Assembly (NCBI GenBank): GCA_027422505.1
Contig: JAPQWV010000661.1
Coordinates: 62,001 to 126,000 of the forward strand
Length of the DNA: 64,000 nt
Source: Craterostigma plantagineum
Taxonomy: Eukaryota > Streptophyta > Magnoliopsida > Lamiales > Linderniaceae
Direction: 5' to 3'
Shown one piece after another: positions 10,957 to 22,529 of this stretch (positions are counted from its first letter, which is position 1; the number at the start of each line of letters is the position of its first letter). The notes beneath the pieces were generated by a model. The model had not been told where the DNA came from. It ran no database searches and saw only the letters and a program-made list of their open reading frames with translations. A program made the translations under genes and the position numbers.

Positions 10957-11593
10957 TCGTAAGTACATGGAATCATCAAAACTCAAATATAGCGCACGAC
11001 CAAAAAGGTCAACATATATACATGGATATTACACCAAAAAAAAAGAATGTTCGAATCTAAAAATATCGTATTTAATTCAGTGTAAATGCAAAGTAAAAAC
11101 TTGCATATCAAAATGTGCGATTATATATTATATCTTTTTTATTTTATTTTTATTATATTTATATAAAACAAATAAGAACAACAAAAAATATATATAATAT
11201 ATTTTTATATTTTTTTGTTTTTATGTATATTAATATTATTAATAGTATGCGGTCAGATTATTTTGCTTCGATCATTGTCACGCCTAAAACTTCACAAGAC
11301 ATTTGAAAGATATGTGCCGTCAAGTCATGTCGACAAACTAAAGTCCTAAGCTCATAGAATGATCCGTTTCGACAACTCTCACTAGGTTCGCTCTATTGCT
11401 CAATTATTTTTACTTGGGATTTTTTATATTTATATCACTCAAGTCAAAACAAGTAATTTTATGTCAATTTACCTGTGATCGATGAGCTTTTAATTATTTC
11501 ACCTAAGCGAAAGACCGTTGTTATGGAATCGAAGGGACTTTGGAGGATTTTAGTTTGGCTCTGACTTAGTAGGAAGGAAAGATATGGGAAAGA
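10957..11593. other. Unassigned AT-rich stretch
   Basis: No gene, LTR edge or repeat family was recognised. Bases 11100-11250 are very AT-rich low-complexity sequence. It separates the copia LTR from the old Athila LTR. Confidence 0.5.
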
Positions 11594-13332
11594 TGAGTGC
11601 TAAATGTACATTAGTACGTGAATTATAGTGGTGATTTAGGATATATTAGAGTGTTTCTTCATTGATTTATGCAATTATTCGCTCTATTTACACCTATTTA
11701 CACTTTATAGGACCTTAGGATGGCTACCGGGCGAAAAGGAGCGAAAAGGAACGAAAACGAGGCAAAACGAACAAGTTATGAAGCCACAGAAGAGTGTCAC
11801 GGCTGTGATACTTCTTGCACCAGGCCGTGATGAAAGGCTGAAAGTGAAGCCAGGTGATGCAGAGTATAGTCACGGGTTGTGAACGTCATGCACGAGGCCG
11901 TGACAAAAGTGCGAGTCGTGGCCGTGAATGTTATAGCTCCTGGCCGTGACAAAAAATGAAACCAAAGCAGACGTGAGTCGGCCATGAAACAAGAATGATG
12001 AAGAACGGAGCGTAAATAGGATTCACAACCACGAGCAGGGCTCGTCACGGTCGTGATGTCTACTGAAAAGTAGCAGCAGCTTCAGAAAATTCAAATATCC
12101 CAGTCTAGATATTGAATTGAGAATCCCTTTGGTCAGAATCAAGATTAGTGAGTCTTCTCTCTATGGTTAAAATTTTAGGTCAATCGTATCTTGTTTCCCC
12201 TCCATTTGAGAGAAATACGAAACTGCGCAAAGCTGTTGAAAGTGTCGGCCGTCACACGAGCTGCACGACGCCGTGAAAGCGAGCAGTAGGCGAATTTCTC
12301 CCTCTCCAAAACTTTCACGGCTGTGAAGGCCCATGTACCAGGTCGTGAAGGTTGCAGAAGTCAGTATAAATGCGTAATTTCAACTCAGAAAAGGGGAATT
12401 TATCAGAACATAACCCTAACACATCAGAGATTAAACGAGCCGTGAAGAACAGGGAAATATGTCCCAAAAGTGCAAGAGACGGATCAACGACAATTCCACG
12501 CCCAAGTGAACGAGGAACGAGGATTTTACCACGAGATCATCCCATATCCATCCGTAGTGATGATTATGAGTTCTTCCTCCTTGTTCTTTATTTCTTTTAT
12601 CGTTTTTCCGTTAATTATAAGTAGCTAAATTCCATATGTTTTTTGGATTAGATGAACGCTAGGCCGATTCGACTTACATATATTTATCGTGACTCGTCTT
12701 TATGACTATTTATCTATCTATAAAATTGTTTCTTCACTTTAACATGTCTATGTGTTAAAGTGGTCGTGTGGAAAATCGTTTAGGGCGACAGGTAAACAAC
12801 AATTAGTCCGTTCATAGAGGATAGGATTCGAGCATAGGGCGAAAGAAAATTCTCAATCCTCGCCCCTAGTAATTATTGAATTTTAGATCCCCGCGAGCGT
12901 TTAGGACGACAACAAATTCGTGAGTGGATAGGAAATTATTGCGATTTAGTATTAATCACGTAAAAGCGAAAATTTATTGTCTTAACCGATAGTACATAGA
13001 GGGATTCGAATCCCGATCACACTTTTATTATCTGAAAACACTCTCACCAGTTTCAGTCGTGTTCTCTTAATCTCTCGTTGCTTTAGGATTGGTCTGTTTA
13101 GGTTAGTTGTTAGTATAAACAATTTCCGCACTTTATTTAGGCTAGATATCGAGTCGATAGGTTATTACTAGTAATCAGTTTATTCCTTATGTTCGATACT
13201 CGTTTACTCACCTTACTACACTACACACAATAGGTCCACTGCCTATCGCACGTCGGTGATAGTAATTACGTATTCGTTTCATTTATTACTTATCGCACCT
13301 GCACTTTACATTAGTACACCCCATGTTCGATT
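11594..13332 (+). repeat. LTR of old Athila copy 3
   Basis: It is related to the copy 2 LTR. Shared parts include the GGGCGAAAA...GAGCGAAAA block (near 11735), the half-palindromes AGGCCGTGA, the GATTAGATGAACGCTAGG block (12648) and the GGTCCACTGCCTATCGCACGTCGGTGA block (13231). Start and end are inferred from alignment by eye. The tRNA-Asp PBS that should follow is missing, so a short deletion removed it together with the leader. Confidence 0.75.
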
Positions 13333-13416
13333 ATTACTTTTGTTGTTTCTTCGATATGTTTATCTTTTGTTCGCTATTTTTTGTTTTCGCACATTGATGG
13401 TACGATTCAACAGTGA

Positions 13417-15510
13417 ATGACTCGAAGCCATCCATCGGGTCCAATTGTTGACACAGACCCAAATTTCGAGCGTAAGTACGAAGGCAACTCAGGTACGACA
13501 CCGAAGGAGCGACCAGTAGTTCTCAGGAATGCTAGTTAACTACTCAGAGGACAGCTCTCAGGAATCGGCCCAAAACTCTTGAGTAGAGGCATTCGTAGAT
13601 AGCCCAGACACAGAAGTAGAGATAGCGAACGCCGCACTAAGCGGTACAGAATCAGCGATCGTTATTCCGCCGATTGAGAACAACAATTTTGAGCTGAAGC
13701 ATTCTTGGCTTCAGATGATTTTCTCGACGGCCCAGTTTGAGGTAAATCCAAACGACGACCCTTACTCGCACCTAAAGGCCTTCCTGGCGGAGACCGATAC
13801 CATTAAGATCAATGGGGTCACGGGCGATGCTATTAAACTGATGCTATTCCCATTCTCCTTGAAGTTCAGAGCCAAGGATTGACTTGAGATGTTGCCGCCC
13901 CCGATCGATCACTATGTGGGAGGAGATGTGAGCCGCATTCATCGGCCATTCCATTGTCGAAGGTGCTAGACTGAAAACGGAGATATCGCTCTTTCACTAG
14001 AAGGAGTCAGAAATATCTACGAGGTATGAGAGCGATACAAGGCGTTACTGAAGAAGTGCCCCTAACACGGGATGCCGAAGGCGGCCTAGATTAACCGATC
14101 CCATAAGGGGCTCAATGATCACACCGTTCATATGTTAGAGGGACCCGCATGAGGAGGGCTCGTCAAGTTCAGTGCGACCGACATTGGAGTCTGATTGAGG
14201 ATTACTCGAGGAACAGCTTCATGAGAGGCAATACGAGGGTTAAGACGCCAGGCGTTTTCGGAGTGAGCGAGGAGATCCACGAATGCCAATTCGAGGCACT
14301 CCAGCAACAAATCGCGGCGACGAACTGTCAGCTAGAGACGATGATTGGCGCACAACTTCCAAACTCCGGGCAAGCACAGCTCGTGAACGCTGTGACGACC
14401 ACCGCACCATCGCAGCAAACACCGTACCTACTACAGTGCGGGATCTGTGGCACAGCCCACGAGACATCCGAGTGCCAACTTGGCAGACGCTGGAGCACAT
14501 AGATTACATGGGCAATTGACAGGGCAACGAGGTTTCAAACCTCGAGCGCACCCAAATCTGGCGTACGGAAATCCAAAACCAGTAAAGACTACTGGGATTT
14601 CAGCCCAGACCATTCGGTTTCCAAAGCGGGCACCACGACAGTATCAGAGTGCGCTCGTGGGGTCAGGTTTGATGATATGAAGGAATGAAGGACATGATAA
14701 AGACACTCCTCACTAATTTCAGCCAACCCACTGCAGCTCATGAGAGTCGAATGACGAAATTGGAGGAGTATATGGAAGCAAACGACATACGTGCTCAAAA
14801 ACAGATGCATCGATTAAAAAGTTGGAGCAGCAAGTGGGCCAATTAGCAAAGCAACTGGCGGGGCGAAATCAAGGATCACTCCCACGAGCTACACTGAGAC
14901 AACCCTAAGGAGTACTACTATATGCGGTAACCCTGAGGAGCGGAAGAGGATTGCAAGAAGTTCTCGCAGCAGAATTCAAAGGAGAAAGTTGAGTTCGAGG
15001 GTCACGACGTGCCAGAAGTGGAGGAAAGCAAGGGCGACGGAGTTGAGAAGGTCACGGATGGAAAAGTAGTGGCGCGACCATTCGTCAAGTCATACCAGCC
15101 GAAGAGTCCGTACCCACCTCGTTGAGGGAAGCCGAACCTGAAAAAGAGAAGGTCGAACTTAAAAAGGAGGAAGCCGCGCCTGAAAAATAAAAGACGGAGG
15201 AGAATACGCGACAACCAGTGAGGCCGTACCAGCCGAAGGTTCCCTACCCAGCACGTCTGAAGAAGGACAAAGACCAGACGCTATTTAGCAGATTTATGGG
15301 TATGTGCAAAGAATTACATATTAACTTACCGTTTGTTGAAGCTATTACGCGGATGCCTAGTTTTGCGATGTTCCTGAAGGACTTGTTGACAAATCGACGG
15401 AAGCTCGAACACGTCTCCACTGTATACCTACGAGGAGAGTGCTCAGCGATACTCCAGAGCAAGATACCAAAAAAGCTCAAGGACCCAGGAGTTTTACTAT
15501 TCCTTGTCAT
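13417..15510 (+). pseudogene. gag: Athila gag pseudogene (copy 3)
   Basis: It starts GTGAATGACTCGAAGCCATCC, as in copy 2. The gag domain is readable near 13700-13880 (SHLKAFLAETDTIKINGV, LMLFPFSLKFRAKD followed by a TGA). The zinc knuckle CGICGTAHETSEC is at 14437-14475. The conserved block with MCKELHINLPFVEAI is at about 15300-15350. Frames change repeatedly and stops are frequent. The gene is cut at about 15510, before the protease. Confidence 0.85.
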
Positions 15511-17859
15511 ATATGTAGAAAGAATTTCCTTCTCCGGATTGGACGTGATGAGAATTCATCAGAGTCAGAACTTAGTGATAATCCTGAGCACATTCTCGAA
15601 TTACGGTTTTGGGCTTCGTATAGAGGGCAAAACATTAGCCAGAACTGGTATCTTTTGCTTTTATCTTTGTGGTTTAGGATGTAATCCATTTTGTCTATGG
15701 AAAGCTTTTGCCTTGGTCTACTAGTTGATGCAATGTAATGCTCATCCCAGTACATTACTGCTTATTTGGATTGAATTTTTAATAGAATCACTCACATTTC
15801 ACTAGTTTGTAGCTTTTCAACCCACTTCCAAACTCCCAGGAAGTAGTAAGATCCTGTATATTGATAATATTTATTATCCTATTGATTGCACGTTTTTTAA
15901 TGTATGGCCCAAATGGCATAGGATTGAGATATTTCAGTCATGTCCATCACTTGGCCCACTAATGTTGCATTAACATGCAAAACATAATTATAATCCTTCT
16001 TTATATGTGACCGTTTGATGCTTGCATGTCATGATTGCCAAGTGTTTATACCTTTATCGTAGATTTTCAATGTATCATACATGTTAGTTCCTTTGGGCTT
16101 CATGTTATCCGTTACTTTATCCATGAAAGCTGATAAAAGCTATCGGTCGATGGCTAAAAGTTATTTATCCGGTCAAGTGATTTGTTCTTGTCAATCAGAG
16201 GGATGTTTTAGGCCCAAACGTAATTACATTGTCATGTTGATGCAGTTCGCGGAATGATGTATTATAGGAAAGCTCTGATGCTGCAAGCATATCTCGAGCG
16301 AATGTCAGCTGGCGGTATGTGACGTGGACAGTTATAGTCGCCCCTTTTCTAATGCCCGACTCTTGGTTACTAAGTTTAATCAATTCCAGACGTGGAAGCT
16401 GGTGTGTTGCTGTAATGAACCAGCTGATGTTCAAGTTTTGAACTGTCACCAGAAGCAAGAGCTCAAGCAGATCTTAAATTTACATACGTTGTAACCTGTC
16501 AGATCTATGGAAAGCAGAAAGAAGAGCACAAACCTGAGGCTGCTGATATTGCTTTGTTAATGCAGAGGTTCTACAATTGTTTGAAGTTATATTTGGATAA
16601 AACTCGACCTCTCAATCGCTTTTATTAATAGTGTGGCCAACTTGATGTTGAAGGATACTCTAGCTGGGACGTATATATTTTTATTATTCAAAAAAGTTGC
16701 AGTGGAAAAGATTGGTAAATGCTGGGGCATGGTTAAGCGAATATGGAAAGCATTAATTGTGATTTGTCTTTGTGATGATAAATGCCTATGTTTCTAAAAC
16801 TGATTTAGTTAGTTCTTGATACGGTGTTATACATAGTAATGGAGTTCTTTGTGTTTTTAAAAAGTGCGAGTGAATAAATTTGATAAAATATTAAGTTAGC
16901 TTGAGCTAAGCTAATGGAAAGCCTGGAATATGATTTATTTTATTGCCTAAGTTTCTGACCGTTAATAATTTTTTATTATGTCTTACACAGGAATGAAGCT
17001 CTTCGTGTTGCTTATATAGACGTGGTTGAAACTCTTAAAGAAGGAAAAGTCCACACAGAGTATTTCTCAAAACTTGTGAAGGCTGATATCAATGGAAAGG
17101 ATAAGGTGTGTTATTTCCCTTCTATGTTTTTGATTTTTCGTTCCTGCTTCTTCTGCGATTGTAATCTGTTGCTTCTTTATTCCGTTCTGGGACCCTTAAT
17201 TGAAAAACTTTAAATCCTCTCTCTAAAATTTTCATTTTTCATAGCATCAGTTATGTGTCCATTGCAGTGAAACATTTCCCTGGTCAAATACTGAGTTAAT
17301 TTTCAAAACATTGCAGGAAGTCTATTCGATTAAGTTACCAGGGAATCCCAAAATTGGTGAAGGGAAACCAGAAAATCAGAATCATGCTGTAATCTTTACT
17401 CGTGGAGATGCTGTTCAGACCATTGACATGAATCAGGTTTTTATTAGGGACTAGTTACTAAGTTGTGATTATTGCACTGTATATCCTCCTTAGTCCCTGG
17501 TCTGGCAATGTTACTTGATATTTTTTGATATCCACGTGGCACTTGTTCTGAAACTCGATGTTACATGGGTGTATGTGTTTCCTTCTATTGAATATACTAA
17601 TTTGTATCTTATTGCTTAACGTTCATATCATTATATTCTATCATCTTCTTTGCCATTTTGACTTCATTCACGTCCTGAAGGCATAAATCTGCATCTTTCA
17701 TTGGTGCCTATATTTCGTTTGCACAGGACAATTATTTTGAGGAAGCATTGAAATGAGAAATCTTCTTGAAGAGTTTCACCGTGATCATGGATTACGTCCC
17801 CCCACTATTCTTGGAGTCAGGGAACATGTCTTTACTGGAAGGTATTTCTAGTATATGTG

Positions 17860-17921
<62 letters not shown>

Positions 17922-20900
17922 GTATGTTTGTATGCATGGAAGCTGCCAGTGATGCTGTCTCTATATTCTTCATCTGCAGCTATAACTTTACTATCTTGAT
18001 GCAGTGTCTCTTCATTAGCATCCTTCATGTCCAATCAAGAATCAAGTTTTGTGACTATGGGTCAACGTGTTCTGGCAAATCCTCTGAAGTGAGTTTTTGT
18101 TCCGTGATCCTATAAGCGAAATAGTCCACACTTCGTGAGATATTGTTCTAGATATGGATTCTTAAAAAACCCTCTGCCCTTGCCTCTTAAATTTAGAGGA
18201 ATGAAAGAAACCCAGTAGCAGTTAATAATTCAAAGAGGACATTAATCCGAAAACATCTAGAAACTGCTCCTCTTAGTCTTGTTAGCTTTGCAAGTGACCT
18301 CTTGTTCAAAGATAATTCAATATCATTTCAGGATATTCGTAGGCATACTTCGACTTTTTGTAATTACACGTATTCTTAAATCAGGCTAATAATTTTGAAT
18401 CTTTTTCCCAAGTTGATATCCCTGTCTTCGACATGCACGAACCGCATGTTGCTTTTGAGTTTAATGAAGTCATTAGATGAGCAATATTTATACTAATTGC
18501 AGAGTCCGTATGCACTATGGGCATCCCGATGTGTTCGATAGAGTTTTTCATATAACAAGGGGTGGGATCAGCAAAGCGTCTCGTGTAATAAACATCAGCG
18601 AAGATATTTATTCGGGTATCAATCTTGATAATCTTCTTTTTTCCATACAAGCATCATCTGATTTTAAGCAGTCATAAATATTAATCCACAAAATATTTTT
18701 TCTGGTGTTAGACATTGTAAGCCTATCTGCATGCATTATAAATGTCCCTGTCCTGTTATCGTATTTTTAATAACAGTTTGATGTGTTATCACTGGTTGCA
18801 AGGACTCGGAAATGTACTTTTCCCCGGCATTATGTTTTATAAGCTCCACGTGGCCATTGGTTTAACCCACTTTTATTTTTAAGGCTCCATCGTACAAGAT
18901 ACCATACACCTGAAGTTACAATCATTAGATATATCGATTCTGTTTCTGAATGCAGGCTTTAACTCAACATTACGCCAAGGAAATGTTACTCACCATGAAT
19001 ATATCCAGGTAAATGTCATATTCACATAAAGCTTGGAGATAATGTGTGCAATTGACAATTGGTTACTTGCAAATTTGCAGGTTGGAAAGGGGAGAGATGT
19101 TGGACTTAATCAGATTGCAGTTTTTGAGGGAAAGGTTGCTGGAGGAAATGGTGAACAAATTCTTAGTAGGGATGTTTATAGGCTGGGACAGCTCTTTGAT
19201 TTCTTCCGGATGCTTTCATTCTATTTTACGACTGTTGGTTTCTATTTTTGCACCATGGTTAGCAATTCAATTACTCGGAAATGGTTTTTTTTTTTTGCTC
19301 TTTGTAATTTAACTTTTAACTATATTTGGATTTTTATGTGTGTGTATTTATCATATGTTAAACCGGTATTACACGAGTTATGTTTTGTTTTTGCAGTTGA
19401 CAGTGCTATGTGTATATGCTTTTCTTTACGGAAGGCTTTACCTGGTAAACATATCCTTCGTACAAATCTTAGCTGGACATGAAAATTTTTCTTTAGTCCA
19501 GTTCTCTTATAAACAGGTTTTTACGCTTTGGCAATCCGCTAATTTGGCATGAACTTTCTTTAAGGCATTATCTGGAGTTGGTGAAACCATTCAAGACAGA
19601 GCACAGATATTGGAGAATACATCACTAGATGCGGCTTTGAATGCACAGTTCTTGTTTCAAATTGGTGTCTTTACTGCGGTGCCAATGATTTTATGCTTCA
19701 TCTTGGAACAGGATTCCTGAGGGTACGCCTACTTCATATATTATTCTTTATGTGAATATTTTACGGGACATATTTATCCTCCTGCTTGGTTGAAATCTTT
19801 AAGTAGATGGCCAGTTTACTGTGTCCGTTTCGTAATAAAATGGCAGGCCTGATCATGATTTCCATTAATTGGACTTCTCTATTTTCATGCTTCAGTTTTC
19901 CCCGAAACTTAATATACTTCTGCGACAATATCATATGAGTATTCCCTTTCCTAATGCAGGCTGTGGTTAGCTTCGTCACAATGCAATTCCAGCTTTGTAC
20001 TGTTTTCTTTACCTTTTCATTGGGCACCAGGACACACTACTTTGGTCGAACTATACTGCACGGTGGTGCGAGGGTATGTGTTTTCTATGCCCCCTTGTAT
20101 GGAACTGTATGTGTTGAATAGCAATTACTAAAGGAGTGGAAACCGTTTTGCAGTACCAAGCTACTGGTAGGGGATTTGTTGTCCGCCACATCAAGTTTAC
20201 TGAAATTACAGGCTCTATGCACGAAGCCATTTTGTTAAGGGGTCTGGTCTCTTGTCTTTTTGCCTTACTTTTATATATTCTCTCTCTGCTCAGTTATGCG
20301 TGTGTCTCACAGTTTTAAATTTATGCAGCATGGAAATCGCACTCCTATTGGTGGTATACCTTGCTTATGGTTTTAATCAAGGCGCATTCTCTTATATTCT
20401 TCTCACCGTTAGCAGTTGGTTCTTAGCTTTTTCATGGCTGTTTGCTCCCTACTTGTTCAATCCATCTGGATTCGAGTGGCAGAAGTAAGTACTTGCATTC
20501 TAAGTTCTTATGCATGTTTTTTTTTTTCTTCTCTTTTTATTCTATTCTCAAGAATCAGAATTTCCTCTACATCATCAGGACGGTGAGGACTTTCGGGATT
20601 GGACCAACTGGCTTCTTTACAGAGGTGGAATAGGAGTTAAAGGAGAAGAAAGCTGGGAGGCTTGGTGGGATGAAGAATTGGTACGGACCATTTTGGATTC
20701 TTTTGTGGTTTTCTTTGTTATGCTCATGATAGGATCCTTATCTAGATGTTCCTGTGGTAGCATGATTTTTTAATGCCTGAAGCATCCCGTTGGGAATTTG
20801 TATATCTTTGCCCAAGTGTTTTCTGATTTTCGCGATTATTGTATTGTTACCTTTATTCCCTGGTGCACATCATTGACATAAGCAGCTGTCTTATTTGACC

Positions 20901-22060
20901 CTGATTTAAGCGTTTTAAACACCTTTTTTCTCGTGAAATTTCTTTCCAGTTTGTTTTGCCTGTGCCAGATGTATATTCTGTTTGGTTTCTCAAGTGATAT
21001 TTTGTTATTTACTTTGAACGCAGTCTCATATAAGGAACTTCAGTGGGAGATTGATGGAAACCATTCTAAGCCTACGATTTTTCATCTTCCAGTATGGAAT
21101 TGTGTATAAGTTGGATGTGCAAGGAACAAATACATCACTTTCGGTAATGCTTCTGTCTTAAATATTTTATAATATCTTTTTGCTTCCATTTATATATCTG
21201 AACCATATCGCCGTCATCACAATGGGCCATGATTGAAGGAAGAGCCTTCGAGATGATAGCATAGGAATGTTATGCTTTCCGTGAAGAAATAGTAATGAGA
21301 ATTAATCAACTGTAATTCATTCAAGGATAAGGAAGGCTCGTTATACCATTATCTATCTGATGATTATGCTAACTGTTTCATTATGTCCTTTTCAGTATTA
21401 CGGATTTTCATGGGCGGTGTTTGCTGGGCTCATTTTGCTTTTCAAGGTATGTTAACATGTATTAGTTGCATTCTTGTTTGGATCAATAAAGGCACACGTT
21501 TTTATCATTTTTTTTGGGATATCCTTATCAGGTTTTCACTTTCAGTCAGAAGATGTCCGTTAATTTCCAATTGCTTCTGAGTTTGTCCAAGGACTTGTTT
21601 TCGTGCTAGCTGTTGCTGGGCTGACTCTCGCTATTGTCCTCACAAACCTCTCAATCACCGATATATTTGCTTGCATCTTGGCTTTCCTGCCTACTGGTTG
21701 GGGAATTCTGTCGGTAAGTTCATCTTCGTAGTTCGTATTACACTTACTTTTTATCTGTCTATTCTTAAGTTGATAAATTTTCCATTCTGCTGTCTATATT
21801 ACAAGAAGTGTTCTAATATTTCAGATTGCTTGTGCTTGGAAGCCAATTGTGAAGAAACTGAGACTGTGGAAGTCTATTAGGTCAATTGCACGGTTATACG
21901 ATGCAGCGATGGGAATGATTATATTCATCCCGATTGCTTTGTTTTCGTGGTTCCCATTCGTTCGACATTCCAAACGAGGCTTATGTTCAACCAAGCCTTC
22001 AGCAGAGGTCTCGAGATTTCTCTTATTCTTGCTGGAAACAACCCAAACACTGCCATTTGA
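15511..22060 (+). pseudogene. Callose synthase, C-terminal half, GSL8/CalS10-like (broken gene)
   Basis: About 20 exons encode the glucan-synthase domain and C-terminal membrane region of a plant callose synthase, which makes beta-1,3-glucan at the plasma membrane. Exons, with GT/AG edges unless noted: about 15513-15647, 16246-16314, about 16415-16567, 16991-17105, 17317-17436, 17727-17841, 18005-18089, 18503-18615, 18956-19008, 19081-19257, 19397-19444, 19565-19722, 19960-20073, 20154-20241, 20329-20485, 20579-20680, 21024-21142, 21396-21446, 21532-21713, 21825-22060. Readable motifs include RNEALRVAYIDVVETLKEGK, GDAVQTIDMNQ, RVINISEDIYSG, LHGGAR and the C-terminus ending LILAGNNPNTAI. Many exons suggest the GSL8/GSL10 group. 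Single-base indels break at least six exons, two donors lack a G, and the 5' half is absent. I found no stop made by a substitution. Confidence 0.9.
17862..17912. repeat. (TA)n microsatellite in callose synthase intron
   Basis: About 25 TA units lie in the intron between the exons ending 17841 and starting 18005. Confidence 0.95.
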
Positions 22061-22351
22061 TGATCGATCGCCTCTCACAATTCACAAACCGTTTCGTCAT
22101 GTCATTTGTTATCTGCAGTTATGTGGGATTCTCTTTGGAATGTTGGTTTCTTATGCTTTTTCATGACAACCCAATTTTCAGTACCTTCCCATCTCTAACG
22201 TGGACGCGTATGTGTGATGACACTGTTTGCATCTTGAAGAGTCGAAGTGGATAATGGTGTGCTTTCTACGGTTTTTCAATTTGTGTTTATTATTCATACC
22301 TGCTTACCTTGTTTTGCCCATCCTGTATTAGTTATTATATGAAAACATATA
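22061..22351. other. 3' flank of the callose synthase copy
   Basis: This is likely former 3' UTR and downstream DNA; no gene is seen. It ends at the target-site duplication of the Mutator-like element. Confidence 0.6.
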
Positions 22352-22360
22352 TTCATTTAG
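22352..22360. other. Target-site duplication, left copy (9 bp)
   Basis: TTCATTTAG immediately precedes the left inverted repeat. The identical 9 bases follow the right inverted repeat. Confidence 0.82.
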
Positions 22361-22494
22361 GGGTAAATTCCCTTTCAGCAAAGATTAAAATTTTTCTTAA
22401 ATACCCCTGAAGTTATTTATTCCTGATCAGTACCTATCTGCGAAAAGTTTGCTGTTTAATATCTCAAATGCCTAAAATGACGATAATAACCTTC
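22361..22494 (+). repeat. Left terminal inverted repeat
   Basis: It matches the reverse complement of 55420-55530. Conserved blocks are GGGTAAATTCC, TCTTAAATACC, TTATTTATTCCTGATCAGTA, ATCTGCGAAAAGTTT and AATAACCTT. It carries about 21-25 extra bases near 22373-22396. Confidence 0.82.
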
Positions 22495-22529
22495 AATGAT
22501 TTAAAAAACTTTCAGATTATTATATCATA

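Larger units (their letters stand above)
11594..15510 (+). mobile_element. Old truncated Athila element (copy 3): LTR plus gag fragment
   Basis: This piece parallels the left part of copy 2 (35192-38860) with many differences: a diverged LTR with CACGGCCGTGA-type repeats, then a broken gag. It ends near 15510, within the sequence equivalent to the end of gag in copy 2 (about 38870). It runs straight into a callose synthase exon. Protease, pol and the 3' LTR are absent. Confidence 0.85.

Noticed and set aside
17766..18115. Overlapping frames with Ile-Tyr repeats on both strands
   Set aside because: They translate the (TA)n microsatellite of a callose synthase intron.
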